Origin: Sphingobacterium sp. UBA5670
Lineage (GTDB): Bacteria > Bacteroidota > Bacteroidia > Sphingobacteriales > Sphingobacteriaceae
NCBI RefSeq assembly: GCF_002420705.1
Contig: NZ_DIIM01000003.1
Coordinates: 329,923 to 393,922 of the forward strand
Direction: 5' to 3'
Length of the DNA stretch: 64,000 nt
The translations under genes and the position numbers were made by a program. The notes beneath the pieces are model-generated. The model did not search any database, was not told where the DNA came from, and worked only from the letters and a program-made list of their open reading frames with translations. How positions within the stretch are numbered: position 1 is the stretch's first letter; the number at the start of each line of letters is the position of its first letter. This document shows, one piece after another, positions 17,949 through 26,354 of this stretch.

Positions 17949-19145
17949 TTATTCGGGTAAGCTGATTTTGCCCATACAGACAGCGGGAGAATCTTTAATT
18001 TGCTCGACATTGGATTTGTTGCCCGCCAGAGTTTCATTTGCTAATAGTGCAAAGAGAACAGCTTCCTTGGCATCTGGATTTATTCCTAATCTTGCAAAAC
18101 TTTCAACGTTGCACATCGGTAAGCTTCTTTTAATGTAATCGAACAGCAATGGATTGTGCAGTCCACCGCCACTAATATATACAGCGACATGAGATAATCC
18201 CTCTGATTGCTTGCGAATGCCATTAATTATCGCATCTGCCGCAAAGCGATTGAGGGTCGCCATGACATCCTCATGTGGAATATGGGTTGTTTTCGAACGG
18301 TCTTGTGCCTTTTCGAGATAAGCGAGATTAAATAGTTCCGGCCCCGTGGTTTTTGGAAAGGACAGTGTTAGAAATTCCTCCGTTAATAATTGATTCAATA
18401 GTGCATCGTTTACTTTGCCCTTTTTAGCCATATAGGCATCTCTATCCATCTCCTGATCAAAATTAGCCTTCATGTATTGATTCATCATTGTATTTCCTGG
18501 TCCGAGGTCGGTAGCATATGCATTCAACTTTGTTTGATGACTTGGGATAAATGTGAAATTAGAAATACCGCCAATATTCAGTAAGAAACGATTTTCTGTG
18601 GGATGTGAGAAAAGCAAGAAGTCGCCATAAGCAGCCAAAGGTGCGCCCTCTCCCCCTGCGGCAATATGTTTCTGTCTAAAGTCAGATAGGGTTATGATAC
18701 CTGTATCCACGGCGATATGGTCTCCATCTCCGATTTGTAGCGTACTATTTGGCCAGTTCAGATCCCTAGTCAGCGACTGGGGCGCATGGTAGACAGTCTG
18801 TCCGTGGCTGGCGATACAATCAATCTCGCTGCTTGATATATTCCATTGTTGTAATGCTCTATTGATTAATTTAGCATGCGTGATTCCAATGTAAGCATGC
18901 AGTCCCGAAAATAATTGTTGGTCGATATTTCGTTTTGCAAAAACTTCACGGACTCGTGCTCTGAGATCATCCTCATAATCCATTGTAGTGAAATGCTCTA
19001 GCTGTATTTTCGTTGTCTTACCTGCATTTTCTATGCGGCATACGGCGATATCAAGGCCATCCAGGGAAGTTCCGGACATCAGGCCAATGATGCGACGTTC
19101 TTTCTTTTGTGAAATATGGTAAAGTCTTTCGATTTGAGGATTCAT
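17949..19145 (-). CDS. anmK: Anhydro-N-acetylmuramic acid kinase
   Basis: 398 residues, family length 370-400. AnmK opens the anhydro ring and phosphorylates anhMurNAc to MurNAc-6-P in peptidoglycan recycling. Motifs: GLMSGTSLDGLDIAV (22-36, phosphate binding), ASHGQTVYHAP, DTGIITLSDFRQKHIAAGGEGAPLA, LNIGGISNF, ATDLGPGNTMMN, and YISGGGLHNPLL near the C-terminus. The N-terminal 20 residues are poorly conserved, so the exact start is less sure. The gene stands alone, divergent from gcvH by 100 bases. Confidence 0.95.
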   Translation of the reverse strand: MNPQIERLYHISQKKERRIIGLMSGTSLDGLDIAVCRIENAGKTTKIQLEHFTTMDYEDDLRARVREVFAKRNIDQQLFSGLHAYIGITHAKLINRALQQWNISSSEIDCIASHGQTVYHAPQSLTRDLNWPNSTLQIGDGDHIAVDTGIITLSDFRQKHIAAGGEGAPLAAYGDFLLFSHPTENRFLLNIGGISNFTFIPSHQTKLNAYATDLGPGNTMMNQYMKANFDQEMDRDAYMAKKGKVNDALLNQLLTEEFLTLSFPKTTGPELFNLAYLEKAQDRSKTTHIPHEDVMATLNRFAADAIINGIRKQSEGLSHVAVYISGGGLHNPLLFDYIKRSLPMCNVESFARLGINPDAKEAVLFALLANETLAGNKSNVEQIKDSPAVCMGKISLPE

Positions 19146-19245
19146 AGCATAAAAATAAACACAAAAATGTTATGATGAATATCATTTTTGACAATTAAAG
19201 ATATTTTGTAACTTCACGGCATTAAAAATCAAAAAATTAAATACA

Positions 19246-19626
19246 ATGAATTTTCCAGCAGAATTGAAATACACCAAAGATCACGAATGGATTCGTGTTG
19301 AAGGTGATGAAGCAGTTGTAGGGATTACCGATTTCGCTCAACGTGAATTGGGTGACATCGTTTTTGTTGACATAAACACTGTAGGTGAAGAAGTAACCGC
19401 AAATGAAGTTTTCGGTACAATTGAAGCCGTAAAAACAGTTTCTGATTTATTTTTACCTGTATCAGCTACAATTTTATCTGTTAATGAGGCTATCGATGCA
19501 TCTCCTGAATTGGTTAATTCTGACCCATATGGTGAAGGTTGGATTGTTCGTATTAAATTGAACAACGGTGCTGATGTAGATGCTTTGTTGTCTGCTGATC
19601 AATACAAAGAAGAGATCAACGCATAA
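19246..19626 (+). CDS. gcvH: Glycine cleavage system H protein
   Basis: 126 residues, full length. H protein carries aminomethyl-lipoate between the P, T and L proteins of glycine cleavage. The lipoylation site is Lys63 in FGTIEAVKTVSDLF, and N-terminal YTKDHEWIRVEGDEAVVGITDFAQ is diagnostic. It is monocistronic: a strong symmetrical terminator follows 17 bases after the stop. gcvP and gcvT are not in the window. Confidence 0.97.
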   Translation: MNFPAELKYTKDHEWIRVEGDEAVVGITDFAQRELGDIVFVDINTVGEEVTANEVFGTIEAVKTVSDLFLPVSATILSVNEAIDASPELVNSDPYGEGWIVRIKLNNGADVDALLSADQYKEEINA

Positions 19627-19642
19627 TTTAATGCATATAAAA

Positions 19643-19679
19643 AAACAAAATAGGGGCTTTTTTAGCCCCTATTTTGTTT
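19643..19679. terminator. Bidirectional terminator between gcvH and the DUF6263-like gene
   Basis: Perfect 16-bp stem AAACAAAATAGGGGCT (19643-19658) / AGCCCCTATTTTGTTT (19664-19679) with a T5 loop. A-rich on one side and T-rich on the other, so it can serve both convergent genes. Confidence 0.93.
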
Positions 19680-19692
19680 CTAGTTCTATTTA

Positions 19693-20448
19693 CTATTGGC
19701 TTTTTAATGTAGTCTTAATTTTTGCTTCAGGCATATCTACATCACTGGTCATTTCTGTCATTTTTGTAAGACAGGTCTTTTTATCCAAGACATAGAAGCC
19801 CTGTACGTTACCTACCTGATTGGCATCAGGGCCGAACATTTTTCCTTCGACATTTACTTTATAGCCAAGCTCATTTGCTTCTATTAAAGTCATTTTGCTT
19901 TCCACCGAAATTCCTGAGTCATCTGATTCAGTTTTAGATGTCCAAGAATCACCTATTTTTATTGGCTGTTCAGGTAATACTGTACTTATATTTTCGAACA
20001 TGCTTTTATCAAAGGGCATGTTAATACCCTCAGGTAATTTGATATCAGAAGATTTGCCAAGTTGATCAACATTAAAACTAATGCTATTTTCGAGCAGCTT
20101 GCCCAAAGTCGCGTGCATCTGTTTGGAAAAGTCATTAGCCTCGGGATTGTTAGAGTCGTAAGTCATATCCATTCCCGCCATATTCATTTTCATGTTGATT
20201 CCGGTATATCTAAGGTCGAACGCGAAAGTATTGTCTTTTTTCGTCGTATTGGTGATATTAAAACCCATATTAAGGTCTGTAACCATCTTTTGGCCAGCAG
20301 CGTCAATATCCATTGTCATCACAAGGTTTTGCGATATTTTTTTCCCTGAATCGGGATTTACGCGTAATGTGTATGTCTTTTGTGCAGAAGCGGATATCGC
20401 TAGAAATGCAAATACAGCCATCAAGGAGGCAATTCTTAATTTTTTCAT
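19693..20448 (-). CDS. Exported protein, DUF6263-like
   Basis: 251 residues from the ATG at 20448, chosen because MKKLRIASL begins a clean signal peptide (cleavage near ASA-QK, about 22). A longer TTG start at 20481 would add 11 residues in front of it. The mature part is rich in beta strands with many Met and Asp/Asn (GMNMTYDS-like turns), and contains PIKIGDSWTSKTE and KVNVEGKMFG, which resemble the DUF6263 family of Bacteroidota. No cysteine or catalytic motif is evident. Function unknown. It lies just downstream of pdhB, separated by a terminator. Confidence 0.65.
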   Translation of the reverse strand: MKKLRIASLMAVFAFLAISASAQKTYTLRVNPDSGKKISQNLVMTMDIDAAGQKMVTDLNMGFNITNTTKKDNTFAFDLRYTGINMKMNMAGMDMTYDSNNPEANDFSKQMHATLGKLLENSISFNVDQLGKSSDIKLPEGINMPFDKSMFENISTVLPEQPIKIGDSWTSKTESDDSGISVESKMTLIEANELGYKVNVEGKMFGPDANQVGNVQGFYVLDKKTCLTKMTEMTSDVDMPEAKIKTTLKSQ

Positions 20449-20502
20449 ATATGGATTTTTAATTTTTTTAATAAGCGACAATTGGCCAGCTTAAATATAA
20501 AA

Positions 20503-20533
20503 AAAATCCCTTTTACTTAGTAAAAGGGATTTT
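20503..20533 (-). terminator. Terminator after pdhB
   Basis: Near-perfect hairpin AAAATCCCTTTTACT (20503-20517) / AGTAAAAGGGATTTT (20519-20533). Read on the minus strand it is followed by a run of T, ending the pdhB transcript before the DUF6263-like gene. Confidence 0.88.
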
Positions 20534-20558
20534 AATTTTTTTAAGAATGCAATTCGTA

Positions 20559-21545
20559 TTACTTCTTGATATAAGATACTTCTTTCACGGCTTTAACAAC
20601 TTTCTCAACGTTCGGTAAAGCAGCTTCGATCAATGTCGGAGCATAAGGAAGAGGTACATCTGCACAATTTACGCGGATAACAGGCGCATCTAAGTAATCA
20701 AATGCGTTACGTTGTACATTGAATGCTAAATCCGTAGAAATAGATGCCAATGGCCATGCTTCTTCCACGATTACCAAACGGTTTGTTTTCTTAACAGACG
20801 CGATGATTGTAGGGTAATCGATAGGACGTACAGAACGTAAATCGATTAATTCAACGCTGATACCTTCTTTTTTCAATTCTTCAACTGCAGGAATGACAAC
20901 ACGAGGAAGCATTTTACCAAACGATACAACGGTTACATCTGTACCTTCTTGGATAATATTAGCTTTTCCGATTTCCAAGTAATATTCTTCTTCAGGAACT
21001 TGTCCTTTATCACCATACATTACCTCAGATTCCATGAAGATAACAGGATCTGGATCGATAATAGCTGATTTCAATAAACCTTTCGCTTCATATGGATTAG
21101 ATGGTACCACAACTTTCAAACCAGGTGTATTTGCAAACCAGTTCTCAAAGTTTTGAGAGTGTTGTGCAGCAAGCTGACCAGCGTTTCCTGTAGGGCCACG
21201 GAAGACCATTGGGATGGAGAACTGTCCACCGCTCATGGAGTGAATTTTAGCTGCCGCATTGATTACTTGGTCAATTGCAACAAGTGAAAAGTTGAATGTC
21301 ATGAATTCAACAATTGGTTTCAAACCATTCATTGCAGCACCAACAGCAATACCAGCAAAGCCAAGTTCAGCAATAGGTGTATCAATGATACGCTTTGCGC
21401 CGAATTCATCAAGCATACCCTGACTTACTTTGTAAGCTCCGTTATACTCAGCAACTTCTTCTCCTAATAAAAATATTTTGTCGTCTTTACGCATTTCTTC
21501 GTTCATTGCTTCACGAAGTGCTTCTCTGAATTGTATTTCTCTCAT
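20559..21545 (-). CDS. pdhB: Pyruvate dehydrogenase E1 component, beta subunit
   Basis: 328 residues, normal for a separate E1-beta. It pairs with E1-alpha to bind thiamine diphosphate and decarboxylate pyruvate for acetyl-CoA. Conserved features: FREALREAMNEEM, LLGEEVAEYNGAYKVSQGML with the Glu that contacts the TPP pyrimidine, TPIAELGFAGIAVGAAM, FRGPTGNAGQLAAQHSQ, and the C-terminal KKTNRLVIVEEAWPLASI and PYAPTLIEAALP. The alpha subunit and E2 are not adjacent. A candidate promoter element lies at 21577. Confidence 0.94.
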   Translation of the reverse strand: MREIQFREALREAMNEEMRKDDKIFLLGEEVAEYNGAYKVSQGMLDEFGAKRIIDTPIAELGFAGIAVGAAMNGLKPIVEFMTFNFSLVAIDQVINAAAKIHSMSGGQFSIPMVFRGPTGNAGQLAAQHSQNFENWFANTPGLKVVVPSNPYEAKGLLKSAIIDPDPVIFMESEVMYGDKGQVPEEEYYLEIGKANIIQEGTDVTVVSFGKMLPRVVIPAVEELKKEGISVELIDLRSVRPIDYPTIIASVKKTNRLVIVEEAWPLASISTDLAFNVQRNAFDYLDAPVIRVNCADVPLPYAPTLIEAALPNVEKVVKAVKEVSYIKK

Positions 21546-21576
21546 CAGTTGTAAAATAGTGTCAATTTTTAGATTA

Positions 21577-21584
21577 CAAATCTA
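21577..21584 (-). promoter_or_regulatory. Candidate -7 element of pdhB
   Basis: On the minus strand the sequence is TAGATTTG (TAnnTTTG), 31 bases upstream of the ATG. The -33 box is poor (TTC at the 20-base distance). Confidence 0.35.
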
Positions 21585-21667
21585 CTATTTAAAATTGATA
21601 TTTTGAAGATTTGAACCCGCTAATTCTATAGTTTTATGTCATTTTTTAATAAGTAAATGACTTTTGA

Positions 21668-22309
21668 TTAAATTTTTGAATATAGGTCGTTCAGATATTC
21701 TAATGTTTTTATAAGGGCCTTATTACTATTCATTATCGCTAACGGAATGTTCCACGTGGCACGGTTCCTTTTCTCTACGTAATTCGAAATACCACGAATC
21801 TCGATCACGGGAATTGTCATTTTGTCGGCAGCATAGAAAACAGCAGCTCCCTCCATACTTTCAACAAGGCTATTTGGATGCAGTTTTTGAATTTTTTCGA
21901 TACTTTCTGTACTACCATGAACTTTGTTTACGGTAATTCCTTCTCCCTGTTTAAGAAAAGGAAGCCTAAGCTCTTTATCATTCAGTAAACACGAGGTAAA
22001 TTTAGACTTTCCGTAGCCCAATTGATCTATCGGAATAAAATTATGACCGTCTTCCGCCCCAAGTTCAACGAACAATTCCGAAACAACTTGAACAACCGCC
22101 CCTATTTCAACATGGCGATCCAAACATCCACCTATTCCTATATTAATGAGGAGATCATATCTTTTTTCGTGCAGTACTCTTCCCAGCTCAAAGGCCGTGG
22201 CGACCATGCCGACACCCGTTACTAGGGTATCGCATTGACCGTAATTTGATACCACTTCTAGAAAAGGCTGCAATTCAAATGAAGTGGCCGCAATCACTAA
22301 TATTTGCAT
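21668..22309 (-). CDS. mqnB: Futalosine hydrolase
   Basis: 213 residues of the nucleoside phosphorylase/hydrolase fold. Motifs: MQILVIAATSFELQPF, TGVGMVATAFELG, NIGIGGCLD, ESMEGAAVFYAA with the ribose-binding Met-Glu, and RGISNYVEKRNRATWNIPLA, which fits the MqnB (futalosine hydrolase) branch better than MTA/SAH nucleosidase. It removes hypoxanthine from futalosine in the futalosine route to menaquinone. No other mqn gene is nearby. A 13/16 parS-like sequence at 21748 lies inside and was not accepted. Confidence 0.85.
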   Translation of the reverse strand: MQILVIAATSFELQPFLEVVSNYGQCDTLVTGVGMVATAFELGRVLHEKRYDLLINIGIGGCLDRHVEIGAVVQVVSELFVELGAEDGHNFIPIDQLGYGKSKFTSCLLNDKELRLPFLKQGEGITVNKVHGSTESIEKIQKLHPNSLVESMEGAAVFYAADKMTIPVIEIRGISNYVEKRNRATWNIPLAIMNSNKALIKTLEYLNDLYSKI

Positions 22310-22930
22310 GATGAGTTCGTTTTTGATGGTAAATTACAAATTATCTTGTACGCGTAGACCTTCTTTTGAGAATAAAAACATCTTGCTTGCATAGAGTCAC
22401 CCTTACAAATTTGACCTTGATTATAATAAGTAACTGATTTGCCGCTAAAAATATCCTTTTAGATCATCGTGTCTGAACTGCATCCTCATAATCCTATTAT
22501 ACATCATAAATGGTGATCACTTTCTTATCTATTAGCTTAGCTTTTACATACATTTAATATAGGTATAGTTTAGGTTTTACTTAGCTATTACCTAAACTAT
22601 ACCTAAACTAACCCTAACTAAACCCTATCTAAAAGGTAAAGAAAATCACGTCGAAATGTCCAGTTATGGATACGCTTTTCTCAACAGGGTGCATACAAAT
22701 TTTTTCTACAAAATCGTATAGCAAATTAATTACCGAAATCTAGTTATTACTCATAATAATGAGTCGTTTACCTCAATATGGCAATTCATATAAAAATTAA
22801 TAGTACTCTTGAATAGGGATGTTTCTCAAAATTGCCCCTGTTTAATAACCAAGGGTAGAAATACTTAAATATATTACTATATTCTGACGGCATTCCTTAA
22901 AAGGAAATGTTAAAATTGCAGCTAAAGCCT
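22310..22930. other. Intergenic region with hairpin and degenerate repeats
   Basis: About 620 bases between mqnB (minus) and the pterin genes (plus), both transcribed away from it. No coding frame of note. It holds a perfect 16-bp inverted repeat at 22560-22605 that continues into short CCTAA-type repeats to about 22632. The rest is AT-rich with no recognisable riboswitch. Confidence 0.5.
22560..22632. repeat. 16-bp inverted repeat running into short tandem repeats
   Basis: TAGGTATAGTTTAGGT (22560-22575) and ACCTAAACTATACCTA (22590-22605) are exact reverse complements with a 14-base spacer. The right arm begins a series of degenerate 10-11-base units: TACCTAAACTA, ACCTAAACTA, ACCCTAACTA, AACCCTATCTA. 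This is unlike any other part of the window. Confidence 0.7.
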
Positions 22931-22938
22931 TATCTTTG
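22931..22938 (+). promoter_or_regulatory. Candidate -7 element of the queD/PTPS gene
   Basis: TATCTTTG fits TAnnTTTG and ends 7 bases before ATG 22946, predicting a leaderless transcript. No good -33 box. Confidence 0.4.
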
Positions 22939-22945
22939 TATTATT

Positions 22946-23359
22946 ATGGTATTTATAACTCGTCGTGAACGTTTTTGTGCTGCGCATAAGCTCTATCGTG
23001 AAGATTGGAGTGAAGAGCAGAATGAGCAAGTATTTGGCCTCTGCTCCAATCCAAATTGGCATGGACACAATTATGATCTTTATGTAACAGTTAAAGGAAA
23101 GGTTAATCCGGAGACTGGATTTTTGATCGATTTAAAGATCATGAAAGAAATAATCAATCGTAGTATCATTGACAAAGTCGATCACCGCAATTTCAATCTA
23201 GATGTTGACTTTATGAAAGGAGTCATGGCTTCTACGGAAAATATCGCAATCGAAATATTTAAGATCTTAAAACCGCTATTTGATGAACAAGGAGTGGTCT
23301 TGCATAGTGTTCGTTTGCATGAAACAGAAAATAATTACGTCGAATATTTTGGCGATTAA
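22946..23359 (+). CDS. queD: 6-pyruvoyltetrahydropterin / 6-carboxytetrahydropterin synthase family
   Basis: 137 residues from ATG 22946, where conservation begins (MVFITRRERFCAAHKL); a start at 22907 would add 13 unrelated residues. T-fold enzyme: zinc ligands His14, His39 and His41 and catalytic Cys33 in CSNPNWHGHNY. That spacing (C-x5-HGH) is like the eukaryotic PTPS motif rather than the C-x3-HGH of Escherichia coli QueD. C-terminal LHETENNYVEY carries the substrate-binding Glu. The product may feed queuosine (preQ0) or another pterin. The symbol is the usual annotation; the exact reaction is open. folE begins 28 bases downstream. Confidence 0.85.
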   Translation: MVFITRRERFCAAHKLYREDWSEEQNEQVFGLCSNPNWHGHNYDLYVTVKGKVNPETGFLIDLKIMKEIINRSIIDKVDHRNFNLDVDFMKGVMASTENIAIEIFKILKPLFDEQGVVLHSVRLHETENNYVEYFGD

Positions 23360-23387
23360 TCTTTAATACATTTAAATAGTAGAAACT

Positions 23388-24017
23388 ATGAGTCAACACT
23401 CATTTGACAACGAAGAGTTGGATGGATATATTAAGATCGACAAATACAATACTGAAAAGGTAGATCGCATCGCTGCTCATTATACAGATATATTGGAGTG
23501 TCTGGGGGAAGACCCAAAACGGGAAGGTTTGGTGAAAACGCCAGAACGTGTTGCAAAGGCATTGCAATTTTTGACACATGGGTATGATATCGATGCTGCT
23601 GAGGTATTGCGAGGGGCTATGTTTGAGGAGGACTATAGTCAAATGGTCGTCGTTAAGGATATTGAAGTATATTCTCTCTGTGAGCACCATATGTTACCTT
23701 TCTTTGGTAAAGCCCATATCGCGTATATTCCCAATGGTCATATAGTCGGTTTAAGCAAAATACCACGTGTCGTTGATATTTTTGCACGTCGCCTTCAGGT
23801 TCAGGAGCGTCTTACCAATGAGATCAGGGATTGTATTCAAGAGACACTTGGTGCGCGGGGAGTTGCCGTAGTGATGGAATGTAAGCATATGTGTATGGCT
23901 ATGCGTGGTGTACAGAAACAGAATTCAGTAACGACTACCTCTGCCTTTACTGGAGCATTTCAAAATGATGTCACAAGGTCCGAATTTTTACGCCTGATCA
24001 CTGCTGATCTTGCTTAA
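23388..24017 (+). CDS. folE: GTP cyclohydrolase I
   Basis: 209 residues. FolE turns GTP into 7,8-dihydroneopterin triphosphate, the common precursor of folate, queuosine and tetrahydropterins. The zinc site is seen in SLCEHHMLPFFGKAHIAYIP and in ECKHMCMAMRGV. LSKIPRVVDIFARRLQVQERLT and GDDPxREG-like LGEDPKREGLVKTPERVAKA are also conserved. It decamerises in other bacteria. It follows the PTPS-family gene, which uses its product, in one operon. A terminator lies 28 bases after the stop. Confidence 0.97.
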   Translation: MSQHSFDNEELDGYIKIDKYNTEKVDRIAAHYTDILECLGEDPKREGLVKTPERVAKALQFLTHGYDIDAAEVLRGAMFEEDYSQMVVVKDIEVYSLCEHHMLPFFGKAHIAYIPNGHIVGLSKIPRVVDIFARRLQVQERLTNEIRDCIQETLGARGVAVVMECKHMCMAMRGVQKQNSVTTTSAFTGAFQNDVTRSEFLRLITADLA

Positions 24018-24045
24018 TATATTTGTTGTTTAATAATAAAAAATG

Positions 24046-24080
24046 GCCCGCTAAAATAACATCTTTTAGTGGGCTGTTTT
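24046..24080 (+). terminator. Terminator after folE
   Basis: Stem GCCCGCTAAAA (24046-24056) / TTTTAGTGGGC (24064-24074) with one G-T pair, then TG and T4. Confidence 0.8.
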
Positions 24081-24245
24081 ATGTATAGAATCTAAAAGCT
24101 AGACAGAAAATCAAAAAATGGCAATATCGCTTTTTTACGCATCTAACGCGATTTCCAAAAAATTCTCTTTACAAAAGGTTAATTGTATTTAGCTGTTATC
24201 CAGTGTTTTGTAAAAAAAAGTTTTTATCATAAAAAAGTTTTTTGG

Positions 24246-24253
24246 TACCTTTG
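24246..24253 (+). promoter_or_regulatory. Candidate -7 element of the O-methyltransferase gene
   Basis: TACCTTTG fits TAnnTTTG; TTT sits 20 bases upstream where TTG is expected. The ATG at 24259 follows after 5 bases, again suggesting a leaderless message. Confidence 0.45.
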
Positions 24254-24258
24254 TGGTT

Positions 24259-24894
24259 ATGGAAATTGTTGCCGACGATTTAGAGTCCTATTTGGAACAT
24301 ACTACAGACGAAGAAAATTCGTTACTGAAAAGGGTAAATCGGGAGACATATTTGAAGGAAACAATGCCCCATATGTTATCTGGACACTACCAGGGGAGAG
24401 TTCTTTCTTTATTGAGTAAATTGGTTGCTCCGAAACGTATTTTAGAGATCGGAACTTTTACGGGATATGCAACATTATGTCTCGCTGAAGGATTGCAGGA
24501 AGGTGGAATATTACATACCATTGATATCAATGCGGAGCAACAGGAACGGGTTCAGGGTTATTTTGATGAATCAGCATTTGCTGATAAAATTAGGTACCAT
24601 ATTGGGGATGCAGCGATCATATTACCGACATTAGATGAAACATTTGATTTGGTATTTATCGACGCGGACAAAAAGAGAAATTTATATTATTTCGAAACGA
24701 TAATAAATCAAGTTCCGTCTGGGGGACTTATTTTGATTGACAATGTCTTATGGAAAGGTAAGGTATTGGATTCAAAACCAGACAATCAAACAAAGCAGAT
24801 CATTGATTTGAATGCACGTTTAGCTCAGGACAAGCGCGTAGAAAAGGTAATATTACCAATTCGAGACGGACTTTTTGCCTTACGCAAGAAGTAA
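24259..24894 (+). CDS. O-methyltransferase (caffeoyl-CoA OMT family)
   Basis: 211 residues from ATG 24259; a GTG two codons earlier is possible. Class I SAM methyltransferase with motif I ILEIGTFTGYATLCLAEGL (about 64-82), acidic ribose-binding HTIDINAEQ, FDLVFIDADKK (metal-binding Asp pair of the cation-dependent OMT group), and GGLILIDNVLWKG with the second metal Asp-Asn. Members methylate catechols or other vicinal hydroxyls; the substrate is not known. It sits 22 bases before a secreted glucosaminidase, a link probably only of position. Confidence 0.9.
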   Translation: MEIVADDLESYLEHTTDEENSLLKRVNRETYLKETMPHMLSGHYQGRVLSLLSKLVAPKRILEIGTFTGYATLCLAEGLQEGGILHTIDINAEQQERVQGYFDESAFADKIRYHIGDAAIILPTLDETFDLVFIDADKKRNLYYFETIINQVPSGGLILIDNVLWKGKVLDSKPDNQTKQIIDLNARLAQDKRVEKVILPIRDGLFALRKK

Positions 24895-24916
24895 TTTGTG
24901 AACTAAAACATTCTTC

Positions 24917-25441
24917 ATGAATTTAAAACAATTAAAAAGCTTTGTACTGGTACTAGCTTTAGGAATTTTTGGATTAACAAAAGTTTCAGCTCAAAGTAAT
25001 GCGGCATATGTCGATAAGTACAGTCCAATAGCAAAAGAAATGATGGAGGAACACGGTGTTCCAGCATCGGTTATCTTAGCCATCGCTATGCATGAAAGCG
25101 GAAATGGTGGTAGCAGGGTAGCAAAAAATTTGAATAACCATTTTGGTGTCAAAGGAAAAAACAACAGTACCGTTATTCGGTCAGCTTACAAAGGTTATCG
25201 GTCTGTAATGGACTCGTATGACGATTTTGTAGGAATAGTAAAAAGAAAAAAGACTACTCAAAGCCTTTTTGAAAAACATCCTGGTGAAAAATACGAAGCT
25301 TGGGTAAAAGCGATTGCTCGTTCCGGTTATTCGACGAGTAAAGGTTGGACAGCAAAAGTACTCGCTACAATCAGACAGTATCATTTAGATATGTTTGATA
25401 ATGATGCTAAGCAAAATAGATTCTCGTCAACAAAAAAATAA
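24917..25441 (+). CDS. Secreted glucosaminidase-domain protein (short)
   Basis: 174 residues: signal peptide to VSAQ (about 26), then a single glucosaminidase (FlgJ/PF01832) domain. The catalytic Glu sits in AIAMHESGNGGS, followed by NNHFGVKG, YRSVMDSYDDFV and KAIARSGYSTSKGWTAKV, the standard order. It would cleave the GlcNAc-beta-1,4-MurNAc bond in peptidoglycan in the periplasm. No cell-wall binding domain. 15 bases separate it from a longer paralogue, so they form a pair, probably by duplication. Confidence 0.88.
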   Translation: MNLKQLKSFVLVLALGIFGLTKVSAQSNAAYVDKYSPIAKEMMEEHGVPASVILAIAMHESGNGGSRVAKNLNNHFGVKGKNNSTVIRSAYKGYRSVMDSYDDFVGIVKRKKTTQSLFEKHPGEKYEAWVKAIARSGYSTSKGWTAKVLATIRQYHLDMFDNDAKQNRFSSTKK

Positions 25442-25456
25442 GCGCGACAATATTGC

Positions 25457-26293
25457 ATGAAGAAGTTTTTTTATGGCATGTTTGTATTCATGATGTTGAT
25501 TACATCATGTTCTAGCCGGAGAGGCACAATTTCATCCTCTAAGTCCGGTTCTAATTCAAAAACTTCTTCATCATCTTCTTCTGTAGGTCGACCCACCATG
25601 GCCGGTAACGATTATATTGCTCATTACAAGGATGTGGCTGTTGCAGAAATGAATAAATATGGCATTCCAGCGAGCATTAAACTCGCTCAGGCTTTACTGG
25701 AGTCCGGTAATGGCAATAGCTATCTTGCTCGTGAAGCCAATAATCATTTCGGTATTAAATGTGGTGGTGTTTGGAAGGGAAAATCCGTGACTCGTCCCGA
25801 TGATAATATCAATGACTGCTTTCGTGTTTATGAAAATCCCGAGCAATCTTTTCGAGATCACTCGAAGTTTCTGTTACGGCCGCGATATGCGGCACTCTTT
25901 AAGTTGGATAAGAATGACTATAAAGGTTGGGCTAAAGGCTTGAAAGCGGCGGGATATGCCACCAATCCACGTTATCCAGAATTGTTGATTGAAATGATCG
26001 AAAGATACCATCTTGATCAATATGACCGTGGTGAATCTCTGCGTGAAAAAGTAGTACGGGAAGAGACTGTACAGGTCGAGATCGTACAAAATGTGCAAGA
26101 AACACCTCCTGCCGTTGTAAAAACAGAAGAAATTAAGAGCCCTGTAGCTATGCGTATTCATGAGGTTAAAGCTCAGGATACATTATATTCGCTCAGTAAG
26201 CTGTACAATGTATCCGTTGATCAAATCAAATCCCTGAACGGTCTCACCGATGATGCGCTATCTTTAGGCCAACTATTGGTTATATCTAAATAG
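25457..26293 (+). CDS. Glucosaminidase lipoprotein with C-terminal LysM
   Basis: 278 residues. Lipobox ITSC with Cys18, then a Ser/Lys-rich linker (19-50). The glucosaminidase domain at about 50-195 has catalytic Glu in ALLESGNGNS, NNHFGIKCGG and DHSKFLLRPRYAAL. A LysM domain at about 234-278 (QDTLYSLSKLYNVSVDQIKSLN) binds the glycan. A Val/Glu-rich spacer lies between. Likely outer-membrane anchored, facing the peptidoglycan. It belongs to the envelope run 24917-29042. Confidence 0.92.
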   Translation: MKKFFYGMFVFMMLITSCSSRRGTISSSKSGSNSKTSSSSSSVGRPTMAGNDYIAHYKDVAVAEMNKYGIPASIKLAQALLESGNGNSYLAREANNHFGIKCGGVWKGKSVTRPDDNINDCFRVYENPEQSFRDHSKFLLRPRYAALFKLDKNDYKGWAKGLKAAGYATNPRYPELLIEMIERYHLDQYDRGESLREKVVREETVQVEIVQNVQETPPAVVKTEEIKSPVAMRIHEVKAQDTLYSLSKLYNVSVDQIKSLNGLTDDALSLGQLLVISK

Positions 26294-26354
26294 TTACGCT
26301 TTAAAAGATGTTAAATATTTCGCTTTTGTACGGCGATATAGTAGTTTTACGAAA

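Noticed and set aside
21748..21763. parS-like TGTTCCACGTGGCACG
   Set aside because: Only 13 of 16 bases fit and the right half-site is broken; it lies in the conserved coding sequence of mqnB.
22310..22945. preQ1 or other riboswitch before the pterin genes
   Set aside because: No aptamer core was recognised and the inverted repeat with CCTAA units does not fit a known class.
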